Below, one piece after another: positions 17,720 to 26,586 of a stretch of DNA of 64,000 bases. Source of the DNA: Cocleimonas sp. GTDB taxonomy: Bacteria > Pseudomonadota > Gammaproteobacteria > Thiotrichales > Thiotrichaceae. The DNA lies in assembly GCA_021647365.1 (NCBI GenBank), contig JAKIUW010000015.1, forward strand, positions 1-64,000. The letters are read 5' to 3'. A program made the position numbers and the translations under genes. The notes under the pieces are model-generated. The model was not told where the DNA came from. It made no database searches and was given only the letters and a program-made list of their open reading frames with translations. Numbering within the stretch: the first letter of the stretch is position 1; the number at the start of each line of letters is the position of its first letter.

Positions 17720-19881
17720 GACTTGCCTCCAAAAAACTTTAGATCATTTGATGCCATATCGGCAAGTAGTTTTGGTACGGCATAAGCCTCACCAAGATCA
17801 GCGTATTTTTCTGCCATTGTTACAAATTCCTTGGTTCCGATTGAATCAATATATCGCAAAGCGCCTCCTCTGAATGGCGGGAAGCCTATTCCCCAAATCA
17901 AGCTCATATCGGCTGATTCTGGTGAATCGACAATCTTATCTTCAAGACAACGTACCACTTCTAAACACAGTGATAACATCATGCGCTCAACGATTTCTTC
18001 ATCGCTGAATTCATCGGCTTGGCGAATCGCGCTAGAAGTTTTTGCCACCATTGTAATCGCTTCTTTATCCACTTTCTTTTGTGGTCTGCCACGTCTATCC
18101 ATCTCGTAGCGATAATATCCACTGCCTGATTTTTGTCCCAAGCGTTTCTTTTTGTACATCGCTTCGGTTGCTGAATCAAAATCTATTTTCATACGATCAG
18201 GAAAGCCTTCCGCCATTACAGCCGAGCCATGACAAGCAACATCAAGCCCCACAACATCGAGCAAATAAGCAGGGCCCATCGGCCAACCAAAACGCTCCAT
18301 GACTTTATCAATGTGCAAAAAGTCCGCACCATCATTGACGAGCTTTTCAAAGGCATTGAGGTATGGGAATAAAACACGGTTCACCATAAAGCCTGGGCAA
18401 TCATTCACCACAATCGGCTTTTTACCAATCGACAGCGCATAAGCGACGGTTGTAGCAATAGTTTCATCGGATGATTTTTCACCACGAATAACTTCAACCA
18501 ATGGCATAAGCGGCACAGGGTTGAAAAAGTGCATTCCACAAACACGCTCTGGGTGCTTGGTGGCTGTTGCTAATTCAGTGATAGAAATGGTAGAAGTATT
18601 TGATGCAAGAATCGTGTCTTTACTCACCACACCTTCAAGTTCTGCCAACACCGATTTTTTGATGTCTACATTTTCGACAACTGCCTCAACCACAATATCG
18701 GTATTGGCAACGTCACCATAAGTTAGGGTGGTGTTAATACGTGAGAGTGTATCCATCATGACTTCTTCGGTCATAATGCCGCGTTTCACACGTTTAGCTA
18801 ATAACTTTTTAGCCTCTTTCATGCCTAGCTCTAACGCCTCATCATTAATGTCTTTCATGATGATTGGCGTGCCCTTCAAAGCACTTTGATAAGCGATGCC
18901 GCCGCCCATCACACCTGCGCCTAATACTGATGCCGTCTTAATTTCTGATGCGATTTTTGTGAGTTTTGAGGCTTGGCGTTTTAGTGCTTGGTCATTTAAG
19001 AATAAGCCTACCAAGTTTGCAGCAACGTCTGTTTGCGCCGCTTTAACAAAGCCTTTAACTTCAACCACCATCGCTTCATCACGATGCATATTGGCGTGTG
19101 TTTGCATTGCATTGAGCATGATTTTTGGCGCAGGATAATGTGGCCCTGCCTTGCCTAAAATCATCCCACGCGCTGTTTCAAACGCCATGAGTTGTTCCAT
19201 TTTATTCAGCTTGATGCCGTTACGTTTCTCTTCGCGACGAGCTTCATAGTCCATCTCACCAGCCATGCAACGCTCTAATAACTTGAGTCCTGCATCATAT
19301 AATTTATCCGGCTCTACAACCGCATCAACTCCGCCTTCTTTTAGCGCATCAGCTGGGCGCTGTGGTTTACCCATCGCAATCCATTTGAATGCATTATCCA
19401 AACCAATCAAACGCGGCAAACGGAAACTACCGCCCCAACCAGGGAAGATACCAAGATTAATTTCTGGCAAACCAACGCGACCCTTAGTAGTCATAATGCG
19501 GTAGTCAGTGCTTAAAGGAAGTTCAAAACCACCACCTAACGCAACACCGTTAATGGCAGAAACGGTAGGGAAGGGGAAATCCTCCATCGTCGCAAACGTC
19601 TTGTGAACATCAATAAGTTTTGCTTCAAACTCATCTGACGGTAATCCAAACCAACCGATAAATTCAGTAATATCTGCACCAACAATAAAGTCTTTTTTAG
19701 AACTTGTGAGTAGCAAACCTTTTACAGAAGTGTCTCTACTAAGCGCCACAATTGCTTCTTTAAATTCAGTCAGTGTTTTATGATCGAGCTTATTAATAGG
19801 CAGATCACTGCGGTTAAAATTTAGCTCTGCACCGCCATTGTCGAGTTTTTTAACCGACAGGCTTTGTCCTTCATAAATCAT
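17716..19881 (-). CDS. fadB: Fatty-acid oxidation complex alpha subunit FadB
   Basis: The product has 721 residues (E. coli 729). The N-terminal enoyl-CoA hydratase/isomerase domain (about 1-190) includes GLLLTSSKKDFIVGADITEF and INGVALGGGFELPLSTDYRI. The 3-hydroxyacyl-CoA dehydrogenase domain starts near 310 with VLGAGVMGGGIAYQSA (NAD-binding) and MHFFNPVPLMPLVEVIRG (catalytic His). The C-terminal dehydrogenase domain ends the protein. It is the first gene of fadBA and is preceded by the same operator as fadE. Confidence 0.97.
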   Translation of the reverse strand: MIYEGQSLSVKKLDNGGAELNFNRSDLPINKLDHKTLTEFKEAIVALSRDTSVKGLLLTSSKKDFIVGADITEFIGWFGLPSDEFEAKLIDVHKTFATMEDFPFPTVSAINGVALGGGFELPLSTDYRIMTTKGRVGLPEINLGIFPGWGGSFRLPRLIGLDNAFKWIAMGKPQRPADALKEGGVDAVVEPDKLYDAGLKLLERCMAGEMDYEARREEKRNGIKLNKMEQLMAFETARGMILGKAGPHYPAPKIMLNAMQTHANMHRDEAMVVEVKGFVKAAQTDVAANLVGLFLNDQALKRQASKLTKIASEIKTASVLGAGVMGGGIAYQSALKGTPIIMKDINDEALELGMKEAKKLLAKRVKRGIMTEEVMMDTLSRINTTLTYGDVANTDIVVEAVVENVDIKKSVLAELEGVVSKDTILASNTSTISITELATATKHPERVCGMHFFNPVPLMPLVEVIRGEKSSDETIATTVAYALSIGKKPIVVNDCPGFMVNRVLFPYLNAFEKLVNDGADFLHIDKVMERFGWPMGPAYLLDVVGLDVACHGSAVMAEGFPDRMKIDFDSATEAMYKKKRLGQKSGSGYYRYEMDRRGRPQKKVDKEAITMVAKTSSAIRQADEFSDEEIVERMMLSLCLEVVRCLEDKIVDSPESADMSLIWGIGFPPFRGGALRYIDSIGTKEFVTMAEKYADLGEAYAVPKLLADMASNDLKFFGGKS

Positions 19882-19939
19882 AATTGCTCCTAAGAGTCAT
19901 CTTAATTGTTAGTCGTATTTCCATCTGCGTCAGATGATA

Positions 19940-19972
19940 ACTTAAAAATAGAGCGAACGCTCGTTTTTATTA
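19940..19972 (-). promoter_or_regulatory. Second copy of the fad TetR-type operator
   Basis: Read towards fadB, the site is ACGAGCGTTCGCTC followed by TATTTTTAAGTTA. It matches the site in front of fadE over about 30 positions with few differences, and the arms of the palindrome are partly kept. It lies 60-90 bases ahead of the fadB start. Such long identity between two unlinked promoters implies a shared regulator, most simply the TetR protein at 7448-8212. Confidence 0.75.
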
Positions 19973-20038
19973 TTGATGTTTTACAACTCTATTAAATAAC
20001 CTTTAGTAAGAGTGTAGCCCAGTCTCAAGAGATTGCAG

Positions 20039-20055
20039 GAGCTATTAAATAGCTC
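20039..20055. promoter_or_regulatory. Perfect 17-bp palindrome
   Basis: GAGCTATT-A-AATAGCTC lies in the 358-bp gap between fadB and the membrane protein gene. It could be an operator or an RNA hairpin. The rest of the gap, apart from the fad operator, shows nothing I can name. Confidence 0.35.
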
Positions 20056-20239
20056 TAAAAATATATACGTAAGTATGAAAATCACAACAGCTCTCGACCT
20101 ATCTCTTCTTCTAAGGAGAACAACCCTTACTTACCATGAAGTTGCAATTATCTAATCTTGCACAAACTCTGCAAAGATCATTCATATTATCCCTTTATTA
20201 TTTGTGTATGATTTAAACATCCATCAAATAGGTTTTTGT

Positions 20240-22015
20240 ATGTCATACCCTGTCTTATTTTCAATTATTGGTGCAATTACTGGACTGATTGTTTCTCAGA
20301 TTTCAATCCATACTCATAGCTCAAACGTCAATGATCTTTTATTTACGCTGATACTATTAGTCTCTATTTTTGACTTTATTTGGAAGAAACAAAACACAGC
20401 GAATTTAATGAAAAGCCTCATCGTTATGGGAGTAATTCTTTTTAGTTTAACCTTCTGGTTTATTTGGAATGATTACCATAATATTCGTAGGCTATCGCCA
20501 CTATTATTCTTTGCATTAATTCAGATCACGGTTATTTGCACTGCTTTCATTCAGTCATGGAAAACCGAAAAACCCCACTTGAAGTATTCTGATTTATTTG
20601 AGAATGCTTGGAATAATCACTTTTTTCTCCTTTTTAGCGCGCTGCTTATGGGGGGCTTTTTAGCTGTACTTGCACTGGGAACGGCTTTATTTAAAAGCAT
20701 TGGAATAGACCTTGAAAATTTCATTTGGAGCAAAGAGGTTACGCCTGTCATCATTGCTACATTAATTGGTGCGGGTATCGGTATTAGTCGTGAATACGGT
20801 AGTTTAATCTTTAAGATTCGTAGTGTGTTTTTTGCGATTTTTCGAGTAATGGCTTATTTATCAGCGGGAATTGTTATTCTATTCACGCTTAGCCTGCCCT
20901 TCTCTTTAGACTCATTGTTTCAGAATAAAAACACTTCTTTCATTTTATTATCCGTTGTTGCAATCAGTATTTTATTACTTAATACTTTAATTGACACATC
21001 AAATAATACTGGCAATGAAAAGCTCCCGCCGTGGAGAAACCGAATTTTTAGCGCTCAAATTATCTTACTTCCTTTTTTAAGTTTGCTTTCTGTTTATGCC
21101 ATCAGCATTCGATTATTCCAATATGGAGCAATGCCAAAACGTATCATCGCTCTTACTATTGCACTTCTATTAACGTGTTATGGCCTAGCGTATTTGTATC
21201 AGCTCATCAAACGAAAAGGTAATTGGACTAATGGCCTAGTAACAATTAACCCTCCATTGGCAATGCTTTGGGTTGCTGCATTAATCGCTTTAGCATCTCC
21301 CTTGCTTGACCCAGTTCGCTTAAGTGTTAACAACCAAGTAACACGCTTGCAAAATAATATTGTAAATCCTGATAAGTTTGATTTTTATGCTTTAAAACTC
21401 CGATTAGGAAAGCGTGGAGAAGAGGCTATTGCTGATATTCGAACATGGAAAAATCATCCTCAGTTTGCGTTGATTGAAAAACATATTGATAACTCATCTC
21501 CTCCTCAGCGTTCAAACAAAGAACTTTCCATCACTGTTATTGGAGAATCTTTACCAAAACTTGAGGAGATTACATCTCATTATGGCAAGTGGCGCTGTAA
21601 TACTCAGACCCCCTGTTTTATTAAAAAAATGAAGGTAAGCAGTGAAGATAAATACGAGGCAATGGTTTTTATATTTGAAGGGGCTTTAGAAAATCATTAC
21701 GAAAGACTTAGCGCTGATCTTTATGAATATGATACAAAAACAGCCATATTGTCTAATACCGGCGAAACAAGTGGGCGCTGGTTTAAAGTTAAAACGTTTA
21801 GAATGGAAAAGAAAACTCCAACCATTTTTATAAAGGGTACTCATACAAACGATAAGGTTCAATCACTTGAACAAGCAAGAGCAGAACTGGATACCAAGTA
21901 TATACGCAAAGATAAGATGCAAAAAATGATCGAGACACTAAAGCAAGATAAGCAAAAATTAATCCAACTCGAGTATTATAATATTGAAATAAATGGGATT
22001 AAACTACTGCAGTAG
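20240..22015 (+). CDS. DUF4153-like polytopic membrane protein
   Basis: The product has 591 residues from the ATG at 20240; a GTG at 20204 in frame would add 12. Roughly 12 hydrophobic segments span residues 1-370, among them SYPVLFSIIGAITGLIVSQ. They are followed by ASPLLDPVRLSVNNQVTRLQ and YALKLRLGKRGEEAIADI, a block typical of DUF4153 proteins. The soluble C-terminal region (about 390-591) ends in a Lys/Gln-rich helix. It stands alone between fadB and glyQ. Function unknown; the family assignment rests on the DPVRLS block. Confidence 0.6.
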   Translation: MSYPVLFSIIGAITGLIVSQISIHTHSSNVNDLLFTLILLVSIFDFIWKKQNTANLMKSLIVMGVILFSLTFWFIWNDYHNIRRLSPLLFFALIQITVICTAFIQSWKTEKPHLKYSDLFENAWNNHFFLLFSALLMGGFLAVLALGTALFKSIGIDLENFIWSKEVTPVIIATLIGAGIGISREYGSLIFKIRSVFFAIFRVMAYLSAGIVILFTLSLPFSLDSLFQNKNTSFILLSVVAISILLLNTLIDTSNNTGNEKLPPWRNRIFSAQIILLPFLSLLSVYAISIRLFQYGAMPKRIIALTIALLLTCYGLAYLYQLIKRKGNWTNGLVTINPPLAMLWVAALIALASPLLDPVRLSVNNQVTRLQNNIVNPDKFDFYALKLRLGKRGEEAIADIRTWKNHPQFALIEKHIDNSSPPQRSNKELSITVIGESLPKLEEITSHYGKWRCNTQTPCFIKKMKVSSEDKYEAMVFIFEGALENHYERLSADLYEYDTKTAILSNTGETSGRWFKVKTFRMEKKTPTIFIKGTHTNDKVQSLEQARAELDTKYIRKDKMQKMIETLKQDKQKLIQLEYYNIEINGIKLLQ

Positions 22016-22029
22016 AATAAATGAGAAGC

Positions 22030-22058
22030 AAAGCACACTCCCCCACTTTTACATGATG
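22030..22058 (-). repeat. G-tract repeat copy 4
   Basis: The C-tract is interrupted (CACACTCCCCCACTTTTAC), so this copy has lost the uninterrupted homopolymer. It lies between the DUF4153-like gene and glyQ. Confidence 0.85.
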
Positions 22059-22134
22059 TATTTCCTTGTGTAAGTGTGGCTATTTCTACAGTATAATTCC
22101 CGCCTTTAATTGTACTCACAGGCTTTATCCGCTT

Positions 22135-23067
22135 ATGTCGCAATCGACACAAACCACATACGATACCTCCACTTTCCAAGGCTTAATATTTGCCCTTCAA
22201 GATTATTGGGCAAAGCAGGGTTGTGCGATTTTGCAACCTTACGATATGCCGATGGGTGCGGGTACGGATAACCCGAATACCTTCTTACGCGCGATTGGTC
22301 CTGAGCCTTGGAATGCGGCTTTTGTGCAACCTTCGCGTCGCCCTACTGATGGGCGTTATGGTGAAAACCCTAATCGTTTGCAACGCTTTTATCAATTTCA
22401 AGTGATTATGAAGCCGTCTCCTTTGGAGATTCAGGCGCTTTATCTTGGCTCGCTTGAAGCGCTAGGTTTTGATCCGTTAGAGCATGATATTCGTTTTGTG
22501 GAAGACAACTGGGAATCACCCACGCTAGGTGCTTGGGGGCTTGGTTGGGAAGTTTGGTTGAATGGCATGGAGGTGACGCAGTTCACCTACTTCCAACAGC
22601 TTGGTGGGCTTGATTGTAAACCAGTGATGGGTGAGATTGCTTATGGACTTGAGCGCCTTGCGATGTATTTGCAAGATGTTGAAGTTGTTTATGATTTGGT
22701 TTGGGCGATTGACCCTAGTGGTGAAAAAGTTACTTATGGTGATGTTTATCATCGTAATGAGGTTGAGCAATCAACTTACAATTTCGAGAAGGCAAACGTG
22801 GAAGAGCTTTTTCATCATTTTGATGCGGCAGAAAAAGAAAGCGAGGCTTTGATTGAAGCTAACCTTCCTTTGCCAGCGTACGAGCAAATGTTAAACGCAT
22901 CCCATGCTTTTAATTTGCTAGATTCGCGCCATGCGATTTCGGTTACGGAGCGCCAGCGTTATATGTTGCGCGTGCGTGCATTGTCGCGTGCGATTGCACA
23001 GGCTTATTATGATTCTCGTGAGGCGCTTGGTTTTCCTCTTGTTAAAACCAAGAAGGAGGAAGTGTAA
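22135..23067 (+). CDS. glyQ: Glycyl-tRNA synthetase alpha subunit
   Basis: The product has 310 residues from ATG 22135 (MSQSTQTTYDTSTFQGLIFA), which matches the usual N-terminus and length; an in-frame ATG at 22066 would add an unrelated leader. This is the class II catalytic subunit of the alpha2beta2 enzyme, with CAILQPYDMPMGAGT, FLRAIGPEPWNAAFVQPSRR and DLVWAIDPSGEKVTYGD. Its stop overlaps the glyS start (TAATG), ensuring balanced synthesis. Confidence 0.96.
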   Translation: MSQSTQTTYDTSTFQGLIFALQDYWAKQGCAILQPYDMPMGAGTDNPNTFLRAIGPEPWNAAFVQPSRRPTDGRYGENPNRLQRFYQFQVIMKPSPLEIQALYLGSLEALGFDPLEHDIRFVEDNWESPTLGAWGLGWEVWLNGMEVTQFTYFQQLGGLDCKPVMGEIAYGLERLAMYLQDVEVVYDLVWAIDPSGEKVTYGDVYHRNEVEQSTYNFEKANVEELFHHFDAAEKESEALIEANLPLPAYEQMLNASHAFNLLDSRHAISVTERQRYMLRVRALSRAIAQAYYDSREALGFPLVKTKKEEV

Positions 23068-25214
23068 TGTCTAATACCAAAGATTTACTCATTGAAATTG
23101 GCACGGAAGAGCTTCCACCAAAAGCATTACAAACTTTATCAAATGCATTTACAGCTGGTGTAGTTGCTGGCTTAAAAGAGGCATCCTTAGAAGCAAGCGA
23201 AGTAATCTCTTATGCCGCGCCAAGACGTTTGGCAATTCTTCTTAAAGACGTGCCAACCAAACAAGCAGATCAATCTGTTGAGCGTAAAGGCCCTGCAAAA
23301 GCGGCGGCGTTTGATGCCGATGGCAACCCCACAAAAGCCGTTGAAGGTTTTGCACGTTCTTGCGGTGTAGCACCACAAGAACTTGAAGAAATTGAAACCC
23401 CAAAAGGCACTTGGCTTATTTTTAAACAAGACGTGGCGGGTAAAAACACCAGCGACCTATTGCCAGAAATTGTGAGCCAGTCACTAGCAAAATTACCCAT
23501 CCCAAAACGTATGCGCTGGGGTGCGAGCGATATTGAATTTGTTCGCCCTGTGCATTGGATTGTGATGATGCAAGGTAATGAAGTAATTGAAGGCAATATC
23601 CTTGGTATCGCTTCTTCAAACACCACCAAAGGTCATCGCTTTCATCACCCTGACACCATCACGATCAAGCAAGCTTCAAGCTATGCAGAGCAGTTACGCG
23701 AGACTGGGCATGTGATTGCTAATTTTAAAGAGCGCCGAGATGAGGTTCAAAAACAAGCAGAAGCCGCTGCAAAAAAATTAGGCGGTATTGCACAGCTTGA
23801 TAGCGCGCTGTTGGATGAAGTCACAGGATTGATTGAACTTCCTATCGCTGTAAGTGGGAGTTTTGGCGAAGAGTTTTTGGATATTCCTCAGGAATGTTTA
23901 ATCTCAAGTATGCAAGATCATCAGAAGTATTTTCCTGTTGTTGATAAAGATGGAAAACTACTGCCCTACTTTATAACAACCAGTAATATTAAAAGCAAAA
24001 ATCCCGATGCAGTTCGCCAAGGTAATGAGCGCGTGATTCGCCCTCGCTTTGCCGATGCTAAGTTCTTTTGGGATCAAGATTGTAAGGTTACTTTAGAGTC
24101 TCATCGCGAGAGTACTAAAAAAATCATCTTCCAAAAAGATCTAGGAACATTGTTTGAGAAAACAGAACGTGTCGCTGATCTTGCCGGATTTATTGCAGAG
24201 AAATTGAATACTAATAAAACTGAAAGCAAGAAAAATCAAATAGTGAAGCAGGCAAAACGTGCCGCTCGTCTTTCTAAATGTGACCTAATGAGTGAAATGG
24301 TCAAAGAATTTCCTGAATTGCAAGGCATTATGGGGCGTTACTATGCTTCAAATGATGAAGAAGCATCAGGTATTGTCGCAGCGATGCAGGAACAATACGA
24401 ACCTAAATTCGCAGGTGATACAATCCCTACCAGCGAATTAGGTAAAATATTATCATTGGCTGATAAAATAGATACATTAGTAGGAATATTTGCTGTAGGA
24501 ATGAAGCCCACCGGCAGCAAAGATCCTTTTGCTCTACGCCGAGCATCCCTAGGTCTATTACGTATCCTTATTGAAGGAAAACTTAATATTGATCTAGAAG
24601 AATTGTTTTGGGAAAGTTCAAAAATATTACCTCAATCAAGTGATTTAGGTAATAATATTAATTGGAAATACTCATATAAATATACAATGGATCGTCTTCG
24701 TTCTTATTATCTCGACCAAGGACTAACAAATGAGGTTATCAATACTGTTACAGAGTTAAAGTATTCGGAAGAGATTCAAAAGAGGGTTACTACACTTCCA
24801 AATATGACTAGTCCATTAGACTTTGATAAGCGAGTTCACGCGGTCGCGAAATTTAAATCCTTACCAGAAGCGGAGTCTCTTGCCGCTGCGAATAAGAGAA
24901 TTAGCAATATACTTAAGAAATCTGGCGGTCAACCTTTCATTAGAGATGTTGATAAATTACTGTTAAAAGAACCTGCCGAAATAACTTTATACGAAGCCGT
25001 AACAGCACAACAAGTAAAACTAGCACCATTGTTTGAAAGTGGCGACTATTCATCAGCTCTCACTTCACTTGCAAGCCTACGCGATGATGTAGATGCCTTC
25101 TTTGATGGCGTTATGGTAATGGCAGATGATGAAAAGTTGAGAAATAACCGCTTGGCATTGCTCAATCAGCTACGAAACCTCTTCCTTAATATTGCTGACT
25201 TATCGCGCTTATAA
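23067..25214 (+). CDS. glyS: Glycyl-tRNA synthetase beta subunit
   Basis: The product has 715 residues. It is needed for tRNA binding in the heterotetrameric glycyl-tRNA synthetase. The N-terminus DLLIEIGTEELPPKALQTL and the internal CLISSMQDHQKYFPVVDKDG are characteristic. The C-terminal anticodon-binding region holds FFDGVMVMADDEKLRNNRLA. It overlaps glyQ by one base. Codon texture from about 24180 onward is more AT-rich than the first third. Confidence 0.96.
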   Translation: MSNTKDLLIEIGTEELPPKALQTLSNAFTAGVVAGLKEASLEASEVISYAAPRRLAILLKDVPTKQADQSVERKGPAKAAAFDADGNPTKAVEGFARSCGVAPQELEEIETPKGTWLIFKQDVAGKNTSDLLPEIVSQSLAKLPIPKRMRWGASDIEFVRPVHWIVMMQGNEVIEGNILGIASSNTTKGHRFHHPDTITIKQASSYAEQLRETGHVIANFKERRDEVQKQAEAAAKKLGGIAQLDSALLDEVTGLIELPIAVSGSFGEEFLDIPQECLISSMQDHQKYFPVVDKDGKLLPYFITTSNIKSKNPDAVRQGNERVIRPRFADAKFFWDQDCKVTLESHRESTKKIIFQKDLGTLFEKTERVADLAGFIAEKLNTNKTESKKNQIVKQAKRAARLSKCDLMSEMVKEFPELQGIMGRYYASNDEEASGIVAAMQEQYEPKFAGDTIPTSELGKILSLADKIDTLVGIFAVGMKPTGSKDPFALRRASLGLLRILIEGKLNIDLEELFWESSKILPQSSDLGNNINWKYSYKYTMDRLRSYYLDQGLTNEVINTVTELKYSEEIQKRVTTLPNMTSPLDFDKRVHAVAKFKSLPEAESLAAANKRISNILKKSGGQPFIRDVDKLLLKEPAEITLYEAVTAQQVKLAPLFESGDYSSALTSLASLRDDVDAFFDGVMVMADDEKLRNNRLALLNQLRNLFLNIADLSRL

Positions 25215-25420
25215 CTGCTTTTATGGGTGAGTCGGCTTAATCATTCAAACACAACCGCTTGTGTATTGTTTGTAGGGAAAAGGTAGAATTAGCGCTACTA
25301 TTTCTACAAGTTAAGAAAATATAAAAATAAGACATATACTCATCGCCACCTCAGGAAATCTTGCTAGATTAACTAAACACGTCTTATATTATTTATATAT
25401 AACTTACTTTACAAACAAAA

Positions 25421-25458
25421 AGCGCCTCTTGCTGGGGAAAGCAAGAAGCGCTATTTTT
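25421..25458 (+). terminator. Terminator-like hairpin with GGGGA loop
   Basis: AGCGCCTCTTGC (25421-25432) pairs with GCAAGAAGCGCT (25441-25452) with one mismatch. The loop is TGGGGAAA and an ATTTTTTG tail follows. It could end glyS transcription about 200 bases after the stop or end a separate small RNA. The GGGGA loop recurs in the two hairpins downstream. Confidence 0.55.
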
Positions 25459-25473
25459 TGTAACATATAAAGT

Positions 25474-25571
25474 GTGTCTCTTCACGGGGAAGGCAAAGAG
25501 ACACGACTGAGACTGGTAGTTATTTTATTTTTATTGATTAACTAAACTACTCATCATCTCAGGGTCTTGCT
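25474..25571 (+). ncRNA. Tandem structured repeat, copy A (candidate small RNA)
   Basis: A perfect 9-bp stem GTGTCTCTT/AAGAGACAC (25474-25504) with CACGGGGAAGGCA in the loop is followed by TGAGACTGGTAGTTA, an AT-rich spacer and a partly complementary TAACTA...CTCA ending in CTTGCT. The same layout recurs at 25659-25758. No reading frame is present. A structured RNA is inferred. Confidence 0.45.
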
Positions 25572-25658
25572 TGGTTTGTGTATTTCTACTTAAAAGTGAA
25601 ATCACACTTTAAATCACTGGATTTGCAACTCTGCAATATCCAATAATTTTAAATAAAT

Positions 25659-25758
25659 GTGTCTCTTCACCGGGGAGAGCAAAGAGACACGGGTTGAGAC
25701 TGGTAGTTATTTTATTTTTATTTATTAACTAAACTACTCATCGCCTCAGGGGCTTGCT
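25659..25758 (+). ncRNA. Tandem structured repeat, copy B (candidate small RNA)
   Basis: This copy has the same stem GTGTCTCTT/AAGAGACAC, loop CACCGGGGAGAGC, and then the conserved TGAGACTGGTAGTTATTTTA block and CTCAGGGGCTTGCT end. A further partial relative (CTCATCGCCACCTCAGG with CTTGCTAG) lies at about 25335-25375. The rest of 25759-26163 is AT-rich with nothing recognisable. Confidence 0.45.
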
Positions 25759-26163
25759 AAAAAAACTTTAAAAATTCCATTTGAATCTTTTTTTATTTTA
25801 TTTGAACTTATTATCTTATGTTCCGTATTGTACTTATGATAATGCAATGGCAATGCCAACTTTTCATATATATTCATAACTAATTGTATTATAAAGAGTA
25901 ATTATTTTTAATAAGTAAATTATCACACTCTAAACTGATTGTTTTATGTCAATAACTGACACTGCTTTGTCGTTACTTTGTTGATAGTGTCACCATTAGA
26001 CCTGACAGAATCATTCATGACTTTGCCTAAATGAAGAGATGTCTTGATTCTATTCAACCAACATTGCAAAATGGGGAACGAATGTTGCAAAACTCACTCT
26101 GATATCATCATGAGTAGATAAATCAGCATTACACGGCTAATAACTAATAACAGGAGAATAACA

Positions 26164-26313
26164 ATGAAAAAACAAATGATTTACATAATGCTACTGGGGA
26201 TTACACTATTATCTTTAAATGCTTGCGGAACAATCGCTGGCATGGGTAAAGACTTGCAAAGAGCAGGTCAAGTTGTAGAAGGGAAAGCGCAACAACAGCA
26301 ACAACGCTATTAA
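26164..26313 (+). CDS. Entericidin-like small lipoprotein
   Basis: The product has 49 residues. A signal sequence ends in the lipobox LSLNAC (Cys21), followed by GTIAGMGKDLQRAGQVVEG, a short amphipathic helix typical of the entericidin A/B family (toxin/antitoxin-like envelope lipoproteins induced in stationary phase in E. coli). The tail is QQQQQRY. AGGAG lies just ahead of the start (GGAGAATAACAATG), and an intrinsic terminator follows, so it is a stand-alone transcript. Confidence 0.8.
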   Translation: MKKQMIYIMLLGITLLSLNACGTIAGMGKDLQRAGQVVEGKAQQQQQRY

Positions 26314-26341
26314 CCAGCTCAGCTATCAACACCCACAAAAA

Positions 26342-26366
26342 GCCCTGACAAGTGCAGGGCTTTTTT
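26342..26366 (+). terminator. Intrinsic terminator of the entericidin-like gene
   Basis: GCCCTG-acaagtg-CAGGGC is followed by TTTTTT, a textbook hairpin and T-run 29 bases after the stop codon. Confidence 0.85.
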
Positions 26367-26370
26367 ATGG

Positions 26371-26398
26371 ATCATGTAAAAGTGGGGGGGTGTGCTTT
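26371..26398 (+). repeat. G-tract repeat copy 5
   Basis: ATCATGTAAAAG followed by seven G and TGTGCTTT starts four bases after the terminator T-run. Confidence 0.9.
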
Positions 26399-26415
26399 GG
26401 CAACCATAAAATAGA

Positions 26416-26585
26416 TTATTTTTTAAAATCTTTTGTAAACTCAATATAAAATAATCCCATTAGCTCACCTACAACAAGCCCTATTAAACACCCGTTTGGA
26501 CTGAGGTTTCAGTATTTGAAAAATAACCAATTAAAGCTCCAATACCAGCACCTACAATCACTTCAATAAAATGTGCTTTATGCAT
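26416..26585 (-). pseudogene. Small glycine-rich membrane protein, frameshifted
   Basis: Starting one base after the sseB stop, the minus strand encodes a peptide beginning MHKAHFIEVIVGAGIGALIG that stops at 26484. Shifted by one base, the frame continues GCLIGLVVGELMGLFYIEFT to a stop at 26416. Joined, it would be a protein of about 55 residues with glycine-zipper-like membrane segments. A frameshift near 26490 is the simplest reading. A programmed shift or two tiny overlapping peptides are less likely. Confidence 0.4.
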
Positions 26586-26586
26586 T

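Noticed and set aside
22066..22134. N-terminal extension of GlyQ and similar extensions of MutS, XylA, DinB and XylB
   Set aside because: The added residues come from repeat or intergenic sequence and do not fit family N-termini; internal ATGs give normal lengths.
25421..25758. CRISPR array
   Set aside because: Repeat units are about 100 bp with two copies only and no uniform spacers or cas genes.
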